A stretch of 17,545 bases of DNA from a bacterium (GTDB lineage: Bacteria; Bacillota; Clostridia; Oscillospirales; Acutalibacteraceae): positions 1 to 17,545 of the forward strand of contig JAHKZS010000239.1 in NCBI GenBank assembly GCA_020626545.1, written 5' to 3'. This document shows positions 1 through 8,066 of this stretch, piece by piece. A program made the position numbers and the translations under genes. The notes below the pieces were generated by a model that did no database searches, was not told where the DNA came from, and saw nothing but the letters and a program-made list of their open reading frames with translations. Numbering within the stretch: the stretch's first letter is position 1; every line of letters starts with the position of its first letter.

Positions 1-1009
1 CGAGGTACATTGTTCGGAATTTATAGAATTTAAATTTTTTACCGTTTTTTCCGACTCTTTCTTGTTTAAAGAAAACAGGCCCCGGGGATTTAATATAAAT
101 CATAGGAGCTACAAAAACAAAAATCACAGCCGTTAAAATACAGCCGATAATTCCGCCGATTATATCAAACGTTCTCTTTACAAAAAGCTGTAGAGCGCTG
201 GCGGAGTTGATAGTAGAAGTGAGCACAGTGTAACCGCCAAGTCTTTCTACCATCTGGCGTTTCGGATCGGTTTTAGACGTGTTTACGAGTCTGTTGTGAA
301 CAACAAGCCCCATCGTTTCAAACTCATTTACTAGTTTTTCGGGGTACGTTTTGTTGCTATGTACATTGACGAAAATTTCATCTACCCATTCTCTGCACAC
401 ATAATCCGCGGCGTCATCTAAGCCCGCGACCACGGGAACTCCTTTTATCTTTTTGCCGATAAGATTCTTATCAATGATAACTACTCCCGAAACCTTAAAG
501 GTATCGAGCTCGTTGGTTTTAAGATTACCTATTACCTTTTCGGCAATATTGCTGGTCGTTACGACAAGCATCGACCTGTCGGCAGTGTTTTTAAGTTTAT
601 ACCTGAGCAGTCTTTTCCATACAACCCTGCAAACATAATCCAAAAGCAACAGAAATGCCGCCATTATGTACACAGTATCTCTGAGAGACGCGGAAGTATC
701 GTTGTCTATAGCGAACAGATAAAAAGCGGAGGATAAAAATACCAATAAAACATATTTAAAAACGCTTACGAGTTCTTTATAATACCCTCGTTTCAGAATA
801 TTCTTATACGACTTGGAAAGCAACGCCACTAAAACAGCGATAATATTAAGAATTATAACGAATTTATCTGTATCGTCACGGCTGAACGACGAAATATCTC
901 CGCCGAACTTAAGCAGAAAAGCCGCGACAAACGAAAAATTCACACACAACAAATCTAATACTAAAAAATCAAGATGTTTTATCCAGCCCACACGGCTTTT
1001 ACTATACAT
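1..1009 (-). CDS. Polyprenyl-phosphate sugar-1-phosphate transferase, partial (front 336 residues)
   Basis: Membrane enzyme that starts an exopolysaccharide or capsule repeat unit by moving a sugar-1-phosphate from a nucleotide sugar to undecaprenyl phosphate. The frame is open from the ATG at 1009 to the left edge, so the C-terminal part of the catalytic domain is missing; family members are usually about 450-480 residues. Four hydrophobic segments lie at about residues 13-33, 50-66, 83-101 and 112-126, followed by a soluble Rossmann-like region (about 145-240) and a further membrane segment at 283-303. The bacterial sugar-transferase signature begins right after it: SPGP at 308-311, QERVGKNGK at 316-324 and FRTM at 331-334. 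The start is supported by GGGTGAG a few bases upstream. It lies 37 bases after cpsD and belongs to the same transcription unit. The sugar used cannot be told from this fragment. The family call is secure. Confidence 0.93.
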   Translation of the reverse strand, partial: MYSKSRVGWIKHLDFLVLDLLCVNFSFVAAFLLKFGGDISSFSRDDTDKFVIILNIIAVLVALLSKSYKNILKRGYYKELVSVFKYVLLVFLSSAFYLFAIDNDTSASLRDTVYIMAAFLLLLDYVCRVVWKRLLRYKLKNTADRSMLVVTTSNIAEKVIGNLKTNELDTFKVSGVVIIDKNLIGKKIKGVPVVAGLDDAADYVCREWVDEIFVNVHSNKTYPEKLVNEFETMGLVVHNRLVNTSKTDPKRQMVERLGGYTVLTSTINSASALQLFVKRTFDIIGGIIGCILTAVIFVFVAPMIYIKSPGPVFFKQERVGKNGKKFKFYKFRTMYL

Positions 1010-1046
1010 AAACTCACCCGATTCTGTTTAAGAATTTTAAAAGATT

Positions 1047-1757
1047 TTATCCGTAATAAGTGTTTCGTTTTTTCTTACCGGTCTTGGAAAGATAATACCC
1101 GCCTTTTTTGGTTTCTGTGGTAGGTATTCCGTTAATAATGATACCTAAAATTTTACCGTTATTTCTCTTTAATAAGTCTATTCCGCGGTTAAACTCAGGA
1201 TATGTGGTATCGTTATTCTTTACAACAAATACTATACCGTCCGATAGACTTATAAGCGGAACAATATCTACAACCATATTTACGGGAGGCGTATCGAATA
1301 TAATATAGTCGTATACTCTTTCGAGTTTGCCTATCATATCCGCCATAGTTTCGCTCGCGAGAAGTTCGGAAGGGTTGGGCGGAATAGCTCCAAAGGTTAT
1401 AAAATCGAGGTTTTCGTAATCGGACTTTGTTATTATTTCTTCTAAACCGCATTCGTCGTTAAGGTGATTTACAAGTCCTTTTTTTGAATCAAGTTCCATA
1501 ACGGTATGAACGGTCGGACGTCTTAAGTCGCAGTCTATAACAAGAACCTTGGTGCCAACCTGCTGAGAAAGAGCTATCGCGACGTTTAACGCGGTTGTGG
1601 TTTTTCCCTCGCTTTTAAACGAACTTGTAAAAATAATCTTTTTGCAGCCTTTTTTTACGATTGAATATACGATATTTGTTCGGGCTTTTTTATACGCTTC
1701 AGTGGTCTGGAATTTAAGGGCCTTACTTATCTCGCCGTTAGTTTTCTTTTTTGCCAT
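1047..1757 (-). CDS. cpsD: Capsular/exopolysaccharide tyrosine kinase CpsD/CapB type (BY-kinase)
   Basis: Cytoplasmic bacterial tyrosine kinase of 236 residues that autophosphorylates and controls polysaccharide assembly together with its membrane partner, the preceding CpsC-like protein. Visible motifs are Walker A with SEGKTT at 49-54, the kinase-specific Walker A' VLVIDCDLRRP at 71-81, and Walker B IIFDTPP at 152-158. The C-terminus carries paired tyrosines, YY at 221-222 and YY at 234-235, in a Lys/Gly-rich tail; this is a short version of the tyrosine cluster that is the phosphorylation site in this family. In Gram-positives the kinase and its membrane activator are separate proteins, as here. 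It starts 2 bases after the cpsC stop, with GAGG upstream of the ATG, so the two are translationally close. No catalytic motif is missing. Confidence 0.95.
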   Translation of the reverse strand: MAKKKTNGEISKALKFQTTEAYKKARTNIVYSIVKKGCKKIIFTSSFKSEGKTTTALNVAIALSQQVGTKVLVIDCDLRRPTVHTVMELDSKKGLVNHLNDECGLEEIITKSDYENLDFITFGAIPPNPSELLASETMADMIGKLERVYDYIIFDTPPVNMVVDIVPLISLSDGIVFVVKNNDTTYPEFNRGIDLLKRNNGKILGIIINGIPTTETKKGGYYLSKTGKKKRNTYYG

Positions 1758-1759
1758 AA

Positions 1760-2536
1760 TTAAGCCTCGCTTTCCGTAATGTCTGTATCAGTACCGTCAG
1801 TCAGCAAGAATTTTTCCGAGCCGAAATCGGGTACCGCTGATAAAACAGGAATATCATTAATCTGAGTGAGCTCAGCCGAATACTTGATTTTATTATCCAT
1901 AAGCTCCCTTATAAATACATAAATTAGCATAAGTATAAATCCCGCCGCAGCGGCAAGCAGAGTATTTCTCGCGACCTTAGGTGACGACGGAGCGGTGGGG
2001 ACAGTAGCGTTATCTACAATTTTAAGTTCGGTATCGTCGTTCTTAAGCGAAGATATAACCCCCGGAGCTGTATCGGCTACACTGTCGGCGATAACCTTAG
2101 CTTCGGTAGGCGAACCGCCCAAAACGGTCGCGGTGAAAACCTCCGTCTGCACATCGTCCTCGGATTCGTTAGAAAACTTAACTATTTCGCTTAAATCTTC
2201 AGCAGTATATTTTTCGTCAAGATTCTCAGACAGCTTCTCGTAAAAATTATTTGTAGACAACATCTCGACATAAGTGTTTACAAGCGCGGCAGCGTAGTTG
2301 TAATTACTAAGCGCGTTGTAAGCGTTCTCCTGCGCGGACTGGGCAGTCTCTACGTAGAGCTTCACCTTAGCTGTATATGTTTTCGGGACAAAATAATTAA
2401 AATATGTAAAGGCGATTAACGCGAACACAAACGCCGCTAGCAGCATTTTCCACAAGCCTCTTTTAAAAATCTTAAATATCTCGCTTAAAGAAATCTCGTA
2501 AGTATCTTTATTTTCTGCGTTGGAATAGTTTTCCAT
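1760..2536 (-). CDS. cpsC: Wzz/CpsC-type chain-length determinant and kinase activator
   Basis: Polysaccharide co-polymerase membrane protein of 258 residues that sets chain length and activates the CpsD kinase. Transmembrane segment 1 is at about residues 31-50 and segment 2 at about 191-209; the part between is predicted extracytoplasmic. The proline-rich stretch just before segment 2 (VPTAPSSPKVARN, 179-191) is the Wzz-family signature. The cytoplasmic tail after segment 2 is where such proteins touch the kinase. A longer frame begins at 2575, but I choose the ATG at 2536 because AGAGAGGTG lies directly upstream at a normal distance and the additional 13 residues look like leader sequence. 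It is the first gene visible in the minus-strand polysaccharide unit. Confidence 0.93.
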   Translation of the reverse strand: MENYSNAENKDTYEISLSEIFKIFKRGLWKMLLAAFVFALIAFTYFNYFVPKTYTAKVKLYVETAQSAQENAYNALSNYNYAAALVNTYVEMLSTNNFYEKLSENLDEKYTAEDLSEIVKFSNESEDDVQTEVFTATVLGGSPTEAKVIADSVADTAPGVISSLKNDDTELKIVDNATVPTAPSSPKVARNTLLAAAAGFILMLIYVFIRELMDNKIKYSAELTQINDIPVLSAVPDFGSEKFLLTDGTDTDITESEA

Positions 2537-2575
2537 AAAGCACCTCTCTCGGAAAGTGTATAATTTGATTATCAA

Positions 2576-2839
2576 TCGACAAGCGCGGACAAATTGCGCT
2601 ACTATTCAGTATAATATTTTACATCATCCTATTTTTAAATGCAATATATAATTATAGTTACCGCAAATTTTCAGCAATATATACTAATTTAATGTCCTAA
2701 AGTTAGTAACATACAAAAATTTTAACAAACATTTATCACCTTCGATAATTTACTTTACTTTTTATCGGCTTTGTGGTAATATTTATGAGTATAGAGTGAT
2801 TATTTTGCACAATAAACTTTATTAAGGGATTGATTTTTT
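2576..2839. promoter_or_regulatory. Divergent intergenic region between polysaccharide and sortase operons
   Basis: This AT-rich stretch separates two diverging operons, so promoters for both should lie here. A plausible plus-strand promoter is listed separately. For the minus strand, TATAAT (reverse complement of 2651-2656) and TATACT (about 2608-2613) are possible -10 boxes, but neither has a convincing -35 partner at 16-18 bases. I see no open frame with a ribosome site and no recognised riboswitch. Confidence 0.5.
2754..2782 (+). promoter_or_regulatory. Candidate sigma-A promoter of the sortase operon
   Basis: TTTACT at 2754-2759 and TAATAT at 2777-2782 are separated by 17 bases. Transcription would start near 2789, about 50 bases before the ATG at 2840. 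The match to TTGACA/TATAAT is partial, so this is a candidate from spacing and position. Confidence 0.4.
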
Positions 2840-3412
2840 ATGAAAAAAATTTTAACAATCGCGGCCGCGATGATTATTATTTGCTTTTCATGTACAGCCG
2901 CTTTTGCGGCGGGAATAAATTCCGCGGAAGCGAGCGTGCTCAGCAATATGCGCGCGCCCGCGAATATGAAGGGCAATACAGTTTATGTTCCCTCGTCATA
3001 TATTAACCAAGCTGAGGTGCATTTCAATACAATAGATATGACTTCCGCTCAGGCAGGTAAAATTAATTCGATAATTAATCAGGGACGAGCCTATCTTCAG
3101 AACACAGGTAAAGCAAGTATTAAAGAGCTTTCCACCGAGGAACGCAGAACTATGATGAAATACGCCAGCGATGCGGCGGCGGTTCTCAATATGTCCGCGG
3201 CGGCAGGCTCCGACGGAAAAAATATAAAAGTTATCACCAAAAACGGCGAGGTTGTGGTGGACGACTCAACTCAGGTTATTAAACCCACGGGCTCCGAGGT
3301 TCATTTTACAATCTATATAACCGTTCTTACAATAGTCGGTTTGTTGTTTGTATGCGGCGCGGCGGTAATTTTGGCAAGAAAGAAAAACAATATCTATGAA
3401 GAAACGAAATAA
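2840..3412 (+). CDS. Secreted small protein with C-terminal membrane anchor, sortase-associated
   Basis: Not recognised as a named family. The 190-residue product has a clear signal peptide (Lys-rich start, hydrophobic 4-20, likely cut near AFA-AG at 22-25), a predicted helical, Ala-rich extracellular body and one hydrophobic segment at about 155-178 followed by RKK and a short charged tail. IKPTGSE at 147-153 sits just before that segment, so the whole tail (motif, hydrophobic span, basic end) has the layout of a cell-wall sorting signal, but it is not the canonical LPxTG and lacks the Leu-Pro pair. The next gene is a sortase that overlaps it by 17 bases, which makes a substrate or assembly role plausible (inference). 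The alternative is a simple single-pass membrane protein. The start has AAGGGA about ten bases upstream. Confidence 0.8.
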   Translation: MKKILTIAAAMIIICFSCTAAFAAGINSAEASVLSNMRAPANMKGNTVYVPSSYINQAEVHFNTIDMTSAQAGKINSIINQGRAYLQNTGKASIKELSTEERRTMMKYASDAAAVLNMSAAAGSDGKNIKVITKNGEVVVDDSTQVIKPTGSEVHFTIYITVLTIVGLLFVCGAAVILARKKNNIYEETK

Positions 3413-4064
3413 AACGAACAAAAACACAAAAAAGTTTGTTATCGTTCCGCTTCTTATGTGCGCGGCAATACTTTTGGTTTCCTCGACGATATGTTTTCCG
3501 CTTTTATCCGATGTTTTCTCAATCGGAAGTATGTTCTTATCCGATAAACAGGTTGACTACTCTAAATCCTTCGAAAACATCTTTGTTCCGACCGCTAACG
3601 ATTCCGATACCGTAAATGCGAAGGACGTTGATTTTCCGAGCGTAAACAAACAATTCGGCGAGCTCAAGATAAAAAGCTGCTCCGTAAACGCGAAACTGTT
3701 TTTCGGCGACGGAAAGATTCCCCTCCGAAACGGGGTAGGCGTATATGCCGGAAGCTTTATCCCCGGTTACAATAAAACTATCCTTGTAGCCGGACATAAC
3801 AACACGTATTTTAACGGCCTTAAAAACATTAAAAAAGGCGACACGGTTAAAATAAACACGAGCTACGGTAACTATAAATACAGGGTTACCGCCGCTAAAA
3901 TATACAATGCCGAAAACAAAAAGGCGTATGACCTATCTAAAAACGAGGAGAATTTAATCCTATATACCTGTTATCCGTTCGACACACTCGGAATTACCGA
4001 AAAAAGATTTTTCGTATACGCCGAAAAGGTATCAGGTCCGAAAATTGTCGGGCAGTATGAGTAA
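3396..4064 (+). CDS. Sortase, class D-like
   Basis: Membrane-anchored cysteine transpeptidase that cuts a sorting motif and joins the protein to peptidoglycan or to another subunit. The 222-residue protein has a basic N-terminus, an anchor helix at about 14-36 and then the sortase beta-barrel. The catalytic residues can be seen: His134 in VAGHNNTYF, Cys192 in LYTCYPF and Arg204 in TEKRFFVYAE. The TCYPF block and the spacing to Arg fit class D; the class is less certain than the family. The reading frame starts inside the end of the preceding gene (17-base overlap) with no strong ribosome site, suggesting coupled translation. A membrane protein follows after 11 bases. This is the only sortase seen here, so it may be dedicated to the local substrate. 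Confidence 0.93.
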   Translation: MKKRNKTNKNTKKFVIVPLLMCAAILLVSSTICFPLLSDVFSIGSMFLSDKQVDYSKSFENIFVPTANDSDTVNAKDVDFPSVNKQFGELKIKSCSVNAKLFFGDGKIPLRNGVGVYAGSFIPGYNKTILVAGHNNTYFNGLKNIKKGDTVKINTSYGNYKYRVTAAKIYNAENKKAYDLSKNEENLILYTCYPFDTLGITEKRFFVYAEKVSGPKIVGQYE

Positions 4065-4075
4065 GGGGCGGAGAT

Positions 4076-4921
4076 ATGAGCATATTAAATAATCAGAAAT
4101 TCACCACGGCTATGTACCTTATACTTTCGTTCATACTCGGACTGTGCGTATTTTTCTGCTCGATATTATTTTCTCTGAGGTTTACCGTTTTCTCTCCGTC
4201 TTATCTTACGGATACGATAAACTCGACCGATTACTACAAAGATTTGTGCGGCGAAATTACGGATGACCTTTTAAATATCGGCGACGCGAGCGGGCTCGAC
4301 AAGAGCTTTTTCGAGGATTTCGTTGATGAAGTTTTAGTCAGAAAAGACGTACAGTATTACATAGACGATTTCTACGCAGGTAAAAAGTTAGAGGTCAACT
4401 CGTCGGATTTCCAAAAATCATTGAGGACGGCGCTTGACAGGTACATAAACCAAAAAAGCCTTACTGCCGAGGATTTTTCCGAGAAAAGTATAAATGAATT
4501 TGTAAAAGAAGCCGATGAAATTTATGTGTCTCATATTGAGCTTACGTATTTTTCGCAAATTCAAAAAGCTTTTTTAAGCTACAGCTTTAAAATTAATATA
4601 TATATCGGCATAACCTTAGCCGTTACAATCGCCGTAATTCTTCTGTTTTTCTTTACCAATAAATGGAAGCATATAGCGGTAAGATATATATACTACGCGA
4701 CAGCATCGGCCGGACTTGTCACCTTGATTATTCCGGTGGTAGTGTTCTTCAGCGGTATTATTTCGAAGATAACGATAATCTCGCGCTCGTTGAACGATTT
4801 ATACACGGCTTGTTTGTCGTCGGTTTTCACCACACTTATATTCATCGGAGGAGCGCTTATCGCTATAAGCGGATTTTTATTGGTGCTCCATAGCAAGATG
4901 CGTAAAAATGCTTTAAATTAA
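4076..4921 (+). CDS. Four-helix integral membrane protein of unknown function
   Basis: I do not recognise the family. The 281-residue protein has a hydrophobic segment at about 12-34, then a soluble acidic and helical region of about 135 residues (35-170), then three membrane segments at about 174-194, 204-228 and 247-271, ending in a short basic tail (KMRKNALN). By the positive-inside rule the 35-170 region is likely outside the membrane. No enzymatic motif is visible. The start has GGGGCGGAG upstream, 11 bases after the sortase stop. The context makes a role in assembling or anchoring the sortase products plausible, but that is inference only. Confidence 0.82.
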   Translation: MSILNNQKFTTAMYLILSFILGLCVFFCSILFSLRFTVFSPSYLTDTINSTDYYKDLCGEITDDLLNIGDASGLDKSFFEDFVDEVLVRKDVQYYIDDFYAGKKLEVNSSDFQKSLRTALDRYINQKSLTAEDFSEKSINEFVKEADEIYVSHIELTYFSQIQKAFLSYSFKINIYIGITLAVTIAVILLFFFTNKWKHIAVRYIYYATASAGLVTLIIPVVVFFSGIISKITIISRSLNDLYTACLSSVFTTLIFIGGALIAISGFLLVLHSKMRKNALN

Positions 4922-4944
4922 ATTATATAAACGGAGGTTTAAAA

Positions 4945-6150
4945 ATGAAAAAGCTTACAAAAATTATCAGCGTATCGCTTGCGGCTTTAACAGTCGCTTC
5001 GACAATGGCGATAGCTTCTGTCGCGGTTTCAGCCGCTTCGCTCAAAAAACCTACTAACGTAAAGGCTGCTAACGGCGAAAAAACTATCACCGTTTCCTGG
5101 AAAAAGGTTAAAGGCGCTAAAAAGTACAAGGTTTACAAGGGTAAGAAGCTTATCAGAACTACCGCTAAAACATCCATCAAGGATACATCGGTTTACTCGG
5201 GTAAAAAGTACACCTACAAAGTAAAAGCCGTAAACGGCAAAAAGACGAGCAAGGCTTCGAAGTCCGTTACTATCACCAGAATTAACTACACTATTATTAA
5301 AACAGTTAAAAACGGTGACGGAAGCGTAACTCTTACATGGGCTAAGCGTAAAGGCGCTAACCAGTACAAGGTTTACAGAAAGACTTCCGGCAGCTATACG
5401 CTCTTAAAGAAAGTTACAAAAGATTCCTATACCGATAAAAACGTTGTATCGGGAACTAAGTACAAGTATATGGTTGTATGCTATAACACAACTACAAAGA
5501 CAAAGTCTATGAATTGTACTGCAAGATCAATCACTTATCTCGATAAGGTAACAGGCGTTTACGCGAGAGAGAATACCGACGGTAAATCAATCGGCGTAAA
5601 ATGGAACGCTGTAAGCGGCGCTTCCTCTTACACGGTTTACAGAAGAAAAGCGGCTGAGGATTCCTATACAAAACTCGCTACTACTACATCTACCGCTTAT
5701 AAGGATACAAAGTTAAGCAACAATCCCACAGCGTATATGTACAATATAGTTGCGGTTAAGAACAGCTCTAATTCGGTTGACTGTCAGCTTGCGCCCGTAG
5801 CTCCTTTCCTTCCCAAGAGAGACGGCGTTAACTCTTATTACTTCGACGATAAGAATAATATCCACGTTATAGTTATGCTTAACAAGGGCGATACTTACGC
5901 CGAGGGTAAAGCGTTATCCGATTTCTTCGGTCTTAACGGATTATATACAGCGGAAGTTGTAGAAGGTAAAGACGTAATCACGTTAACCGACAGCGTTATC
6001 ACCGCCGCTAACTCAGGCAAGGCTGTTATCGAGATTAAGCTCTCCGACTCAGTTGCGGACATCGTAAACGCAATCGGCGGAGGAAAAATTCACAAGCAGT
6101 ACGAAAGAGCTTTAACAAAGACAGCTTATGTTGAGGTAGAGGTAGCTTAA
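4945..6150 (+). CDS. Secreted protein with three fibronectin type III modules
   Basis: Exported 401-residue protein. The signal peptide runs to about residue 30 (basic start, hydrophobic core, AVSA-AS). Three Fn3 modules follow at about 33-112, 114-198 and 201-285; each has the bacterial Fn3 pattern with a Trp strand (VSWKKVKGAKKYKVY in the first, LTWAKRKGANQYKVY in the second, VKWNAVSGASSYTVY in the third). The C-terminal 115 residues form an unassigned mixed domain that is less basic. The first module is extremely Lys-rich, which would suit binding to acidic wall polymers (inference). There is no LPxTG tail and no C-terminal membrane segment. The ribosome site GGAGGT lies six bases before the ATG. 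It sits 23 bases after the membrane protein gene, so it is probably the last gene of the sortase operon, and a strong terminator follows. Fn3 modules here are likely spacers or adhesion units. Confidence 0.88.
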   Translation: MKKLTKIISVSLAALTVASTMAIASVAVSAASLKKPTNVKAANGEKTITVSWKKVKGAKKYKVYKGKKLIRTTAKTSIKDTSVYSGKKYTYKVKAVNGKKTSKASKSVTITRINYTIIKTVKNGDGSVTLTWAKRKGANQYKVYRKTSGSYTLLKKVTKDSYTDKNVVSGTKYKYMVVCYNTTTKTKSMNCTARSITYLDKVTGVYARENTDGKSIGVKWNAVSGASSYTVYRRKAAEDSYTKLATTTSTAYKDTKLSNNPTAYMYNIVAVKNSSNSVDCQLAPVAPFLPKRDGVNSYYFDDKNNIHVIVMLNKGDTYAEGKALSDFFGLNGLYTAEVVEGKDVITLTDSVITAANSGKAVIEIKLSDSVADIVNAIGGGKIHKQYERALTKTAYVEVEVA

Positions 6151-6164
6151 TCGTACCGAAAAAA

Positions 6165-6198
6165 GCATTTAATCGGGCAGGTTTTCCTGCCCGATTTT
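6165..6198 (+). terminator. Rho-independent terminator after the Fn3 gene
   Basis: A perfect 11-base-pair stem, AATCGGGCAGG at 6171-6181 with CCTGCCCGATT at 6186-6196, closes a TTTT loop and is followed by T-rich sequence. It ends the sortase/Fn3 operon just before a new promoter. Confidence 0.9.
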
Positions 6199-6216
6199 CC
6201 ATATTTTTCCCTCGGG

Positions 6217-6245
6217 TTGACGTTATAAATTAAAAATGATAAAAT
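6217..6245 (+). promoter_or_regulatory. Strong sigma-A promoter for the Fn3-Big2/asparaginase unit
   Basis: TTGACG at 6217-6222 and TAAAAT at 6240-6245 with exactly 17 bases between them. This is the best-matching promoter of the window on the plus strand. It lies directly downstream of the terminator and about 38 bases before the start codon at 6283, giving a short leader. Confidence 0.75.
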
Positions 6246-6282
6246 GATATTCAATCAGAAACACTACTGATAGGTGATATTT

Positions 6283-7170
6283 ATGAAAACACTAAAAACA
6301 TATACAGCGATGGTTTTGTCTATTATTATCGCTGTTACAAGTATATCGGTATTTCCGGCAGGCGCGGTTAAAACTCCAAAGCTTACGGTAAATAATACAG
6401 CTAAAGGAGTAAAAGCTTCATGGAGTAAGGTCAAGGGAGCTAAAAAGTACACCCTGCTGTACAAAAAGCGGGGAGCAAAGAAGTTTAAAACCGCATACAG
6501 CGGAAAGAAACTCTCTTTTACCAGCGATAATCTCTCCCCCGGAGCGAAGTACGTATTTAAGGTAAAGGCTAAAACCAAAACAAAAAGCTCGGCTTACAGC
6601 AAAAAGTCGGAGATTATGTACCTTACGAGACCCTCTATTCAAGCCGAGGAATACCTCGATATGAAGGGCATTTATGTCAGCTGGAACAAGGTTAAAGGCG
6701 CTTCGGGATACAGAATATACCGCTCGCTTAAATACAAAACCTCTTACAAAAAGATTGCTACCGTATCCGCAAATGTGAAAACATACCTTGATGAATCTGT
6801 AAAAGATCCGAAAAAGCCGACTCAGATTAACTCCTATAAGTATTACGTTAAGGCGTATAACGGTTCCTATACCTCCGCCAAAAGCGCGGTTAAGAGCGAA
6901 ATCTACGGTTGGATAGATACTAAGAATTTAGAAAATTCCCCGCTTTACCTTACAATTAAAAAGGGACAAGTCTATAGGGATATTTACAAAAAACTCAGCG
7001 ACAATTATGTTTCGGGAATGTTCACCTGGAAAAGCTCTAATAAAAATATCGCTAAGGTGGACCTCCTCGGAGTAATAACAGGCGTTAAAAAGGGAAAAAC
7101 TACCCTTACGGCAAAAACTTTCTACAAAAACAAGGAACGCACAGTCAAAATTAAAGTAACGGTCGCTTAA
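6283..7170 (+). CDS. Secreted Fn3-Fn3-Big2 protein
   Basis: Exported 295-residue surface or secreted protein. A signal peptide covers about residues 1-28 (cut near PAGA-VK). Two Fn3 modules follow at about 30-115 (SWSKVKGAKKY) and 118-208 (SWNKVKGASGYRIY). The last 75 residues (about 220-295) form a bacterial Ig-like group 2 domain, recognisable by FTWKSSNKNIAKVD and GVITGVKKGKTTLTAK. It shares the very Lys-rich Fn3 style with the gene before it, so the two are probably duplicates or products of module shuffling. A GTG at 6274 would add three residues, but TAGGTGA at 6271-6277 is the ribosome site for the ATG at 6283. No anchor motif is visible. The stop codon directly abuts the next start. 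Confidence 0.88.
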   Translation: MKTLKTYTAMVLSIIIAVTSISVFPAGAVKTPKLTVNNTAKGVKASWSKVKGAKKYTLLYKKRGAKKFKTAYSGKKLSFTSDNLSPGAKYVFKVKAKTKTKSSAYSKKSEIMYLTRPSIQAEEYLDMKGIYVSWNKVKGASGYRIYRSLKYKTSYKKIATVSANVKTYLDESVKDPKKPTQINSYKYYVKAYNGSYTSAKSAVKSEIYGWIDTKNLENSPLYLTIKKGQVYRDIYKKLSDNYVSGMFTWKSSNKNIAKVDLLGVITGVKKGKTTLTAKTFYKNKERTVKIKVTVA

Positions 7171-8061
7171 ATGAAATTAGCTATTATTTATACGGGAGGA
7201 ACTATCTCGAGCGAAGCTCAGGACGGTTATCTCTCCCCCACGGATAAAACTAAATCTCAGCTTATTAAAGCTCTCGACAAGGATATTAAAGTCGAGAGCT
7301 TTCAGCCTTATTATATACTTTCCGAACAGCTCGACGGCGAAAATATAACCGCTCTTATCAAGTGCGTCGGCGAGAGACTTAACGAAAACTTCGACGGCAT
7401 AATCATCACCCACGGAACAGATACTCTGCAATACAGCGCCGCGGCGCTTTCTATCGCTTTCGGCGCAAGTGATATTCCGATAGTATTTGTTTCATCAAAT
7501 TTTATTCTCAGCGACAAGCGCTCTAACGGTTTATCTAACTTTATCTGCGCGGTAAAATTTATTCGCGAAAAAATCGGCGGTGTATTCGTAAGCTATAAAA
7601 ACGCCGGCGGTAAGCCCGAATTTTTCACGGCGGACTCGCTTCTTCCCCACAATCCGTACAGCGATAAACTCGCGGCGGTAAATAAACCTTTCGGATATTT
7701 TGAGGGTGAAAAGTTTATACAAATATCGCAGCTTCCGAAACTCAAAAGCGAAGGCGTTTTCACGCTTACGAAGAAATCTCCTGTGCTATGGATAAGAGCT
7801 CATGCGGGTATGCGGTATCCTGAAACCGCGGGTTATAAAGCCGTATTAATCGAAAGTTATCACAGCGGAACTCTGCCGACCGAGGACGAGGATTTTATTG
7901 AATTTTGCGAAAAATCTGCCATTCCGATTTACGTTATCGGGGTCGGAAGTGAAATACCGTACGAAAGCACAAAATATTACAATCAACTAAATATTGTGGT
8001 TTTAGAGAAAACATCCCCTATATATGCGTATATTTCGCTTTGGAAACGATTTCAATTTTAA
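7171..8061 (+). CDS. Asparaginase-family protein (type I-like), divergent active site
   Basis: Cytoplasmic protein of 296 residues in the L-asparaginase/glutaminase family, which hydrolyses asparagine to aspartate and ammonia. No signal peptide is seen. The first nucleophile block YTGGTI is at 7-12 (Thr11) and the second block HGTDT at 81-85 (Thr83, Asp84), and Tyr20 of DGYLSP fits the family's active-site tyrosine. The usual third block, a lysine in a T-K-x-x motif before the domain end, is not visible: the aligned stretch reads FFTADSLLPH (151-160). The canonical GSQ/GAM loop is also changed to SSNFILSDKRSNG. At 296 residues it is shorter than the common 320-350. It starts at the base after the preceding stop (TAA-ATG), with no clear ribosome site, so it depends on that gene for translation. 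The family is sure; asparaginase activity is not. Confidence 0.82.
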   Translation: MKLAIIYTGGTISSEAQDGYLSPTDKTKSQLIKALDKDIKVESFQPYYILSEQLDGENITALIKCVGERLNENFDGIIITHGTDTLQYSAAALSIAFGASDIPIVFVSSNFILSDKRSNGLSNFICAVKFIREKIGGVFVSYKNAGGKPEFFTADSLLPHNPYSDKLAAVNKPFGYFEGEKFIQISQLPKLKSEGVFTLTKKSPVLWIRAHAGMRYPETAGYKAVLIESYHSGTLPTEDEDFIEFCEKSAIPIYVIGVGSEIPYESTKYYNQLNIVVLEKTSPIYAYISLWKRFQF

Positions 8062-8066
8062 TTTAA

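Noticed and set aside
453..1031. Plus-strand frames opposite the sugar transferase
   Set aside because: They lie antisense to a frame with complete family motifs, and have no ribosome site of their own.
3278..3292. A true LPxTG motif in the small secreted protein
   Set aside because: The residues are IKPTG, with no Leu-Pro at the required place, so it is reported only as a sorting-like tail.
4663..4896. Overlapping small frames on both strands inside the membrane protein gene
   Set aside because: They are shadows of a frame with a ribosome site and clear membrane segments.
5041..7170. CRISPR or tandem DNA repeat in the Lys-rich Fn3 region
   Set aside because: The repetition is at the protein level (Fn3 modules of about 85 residues); there are no regularly spaced identical DNA repeats.
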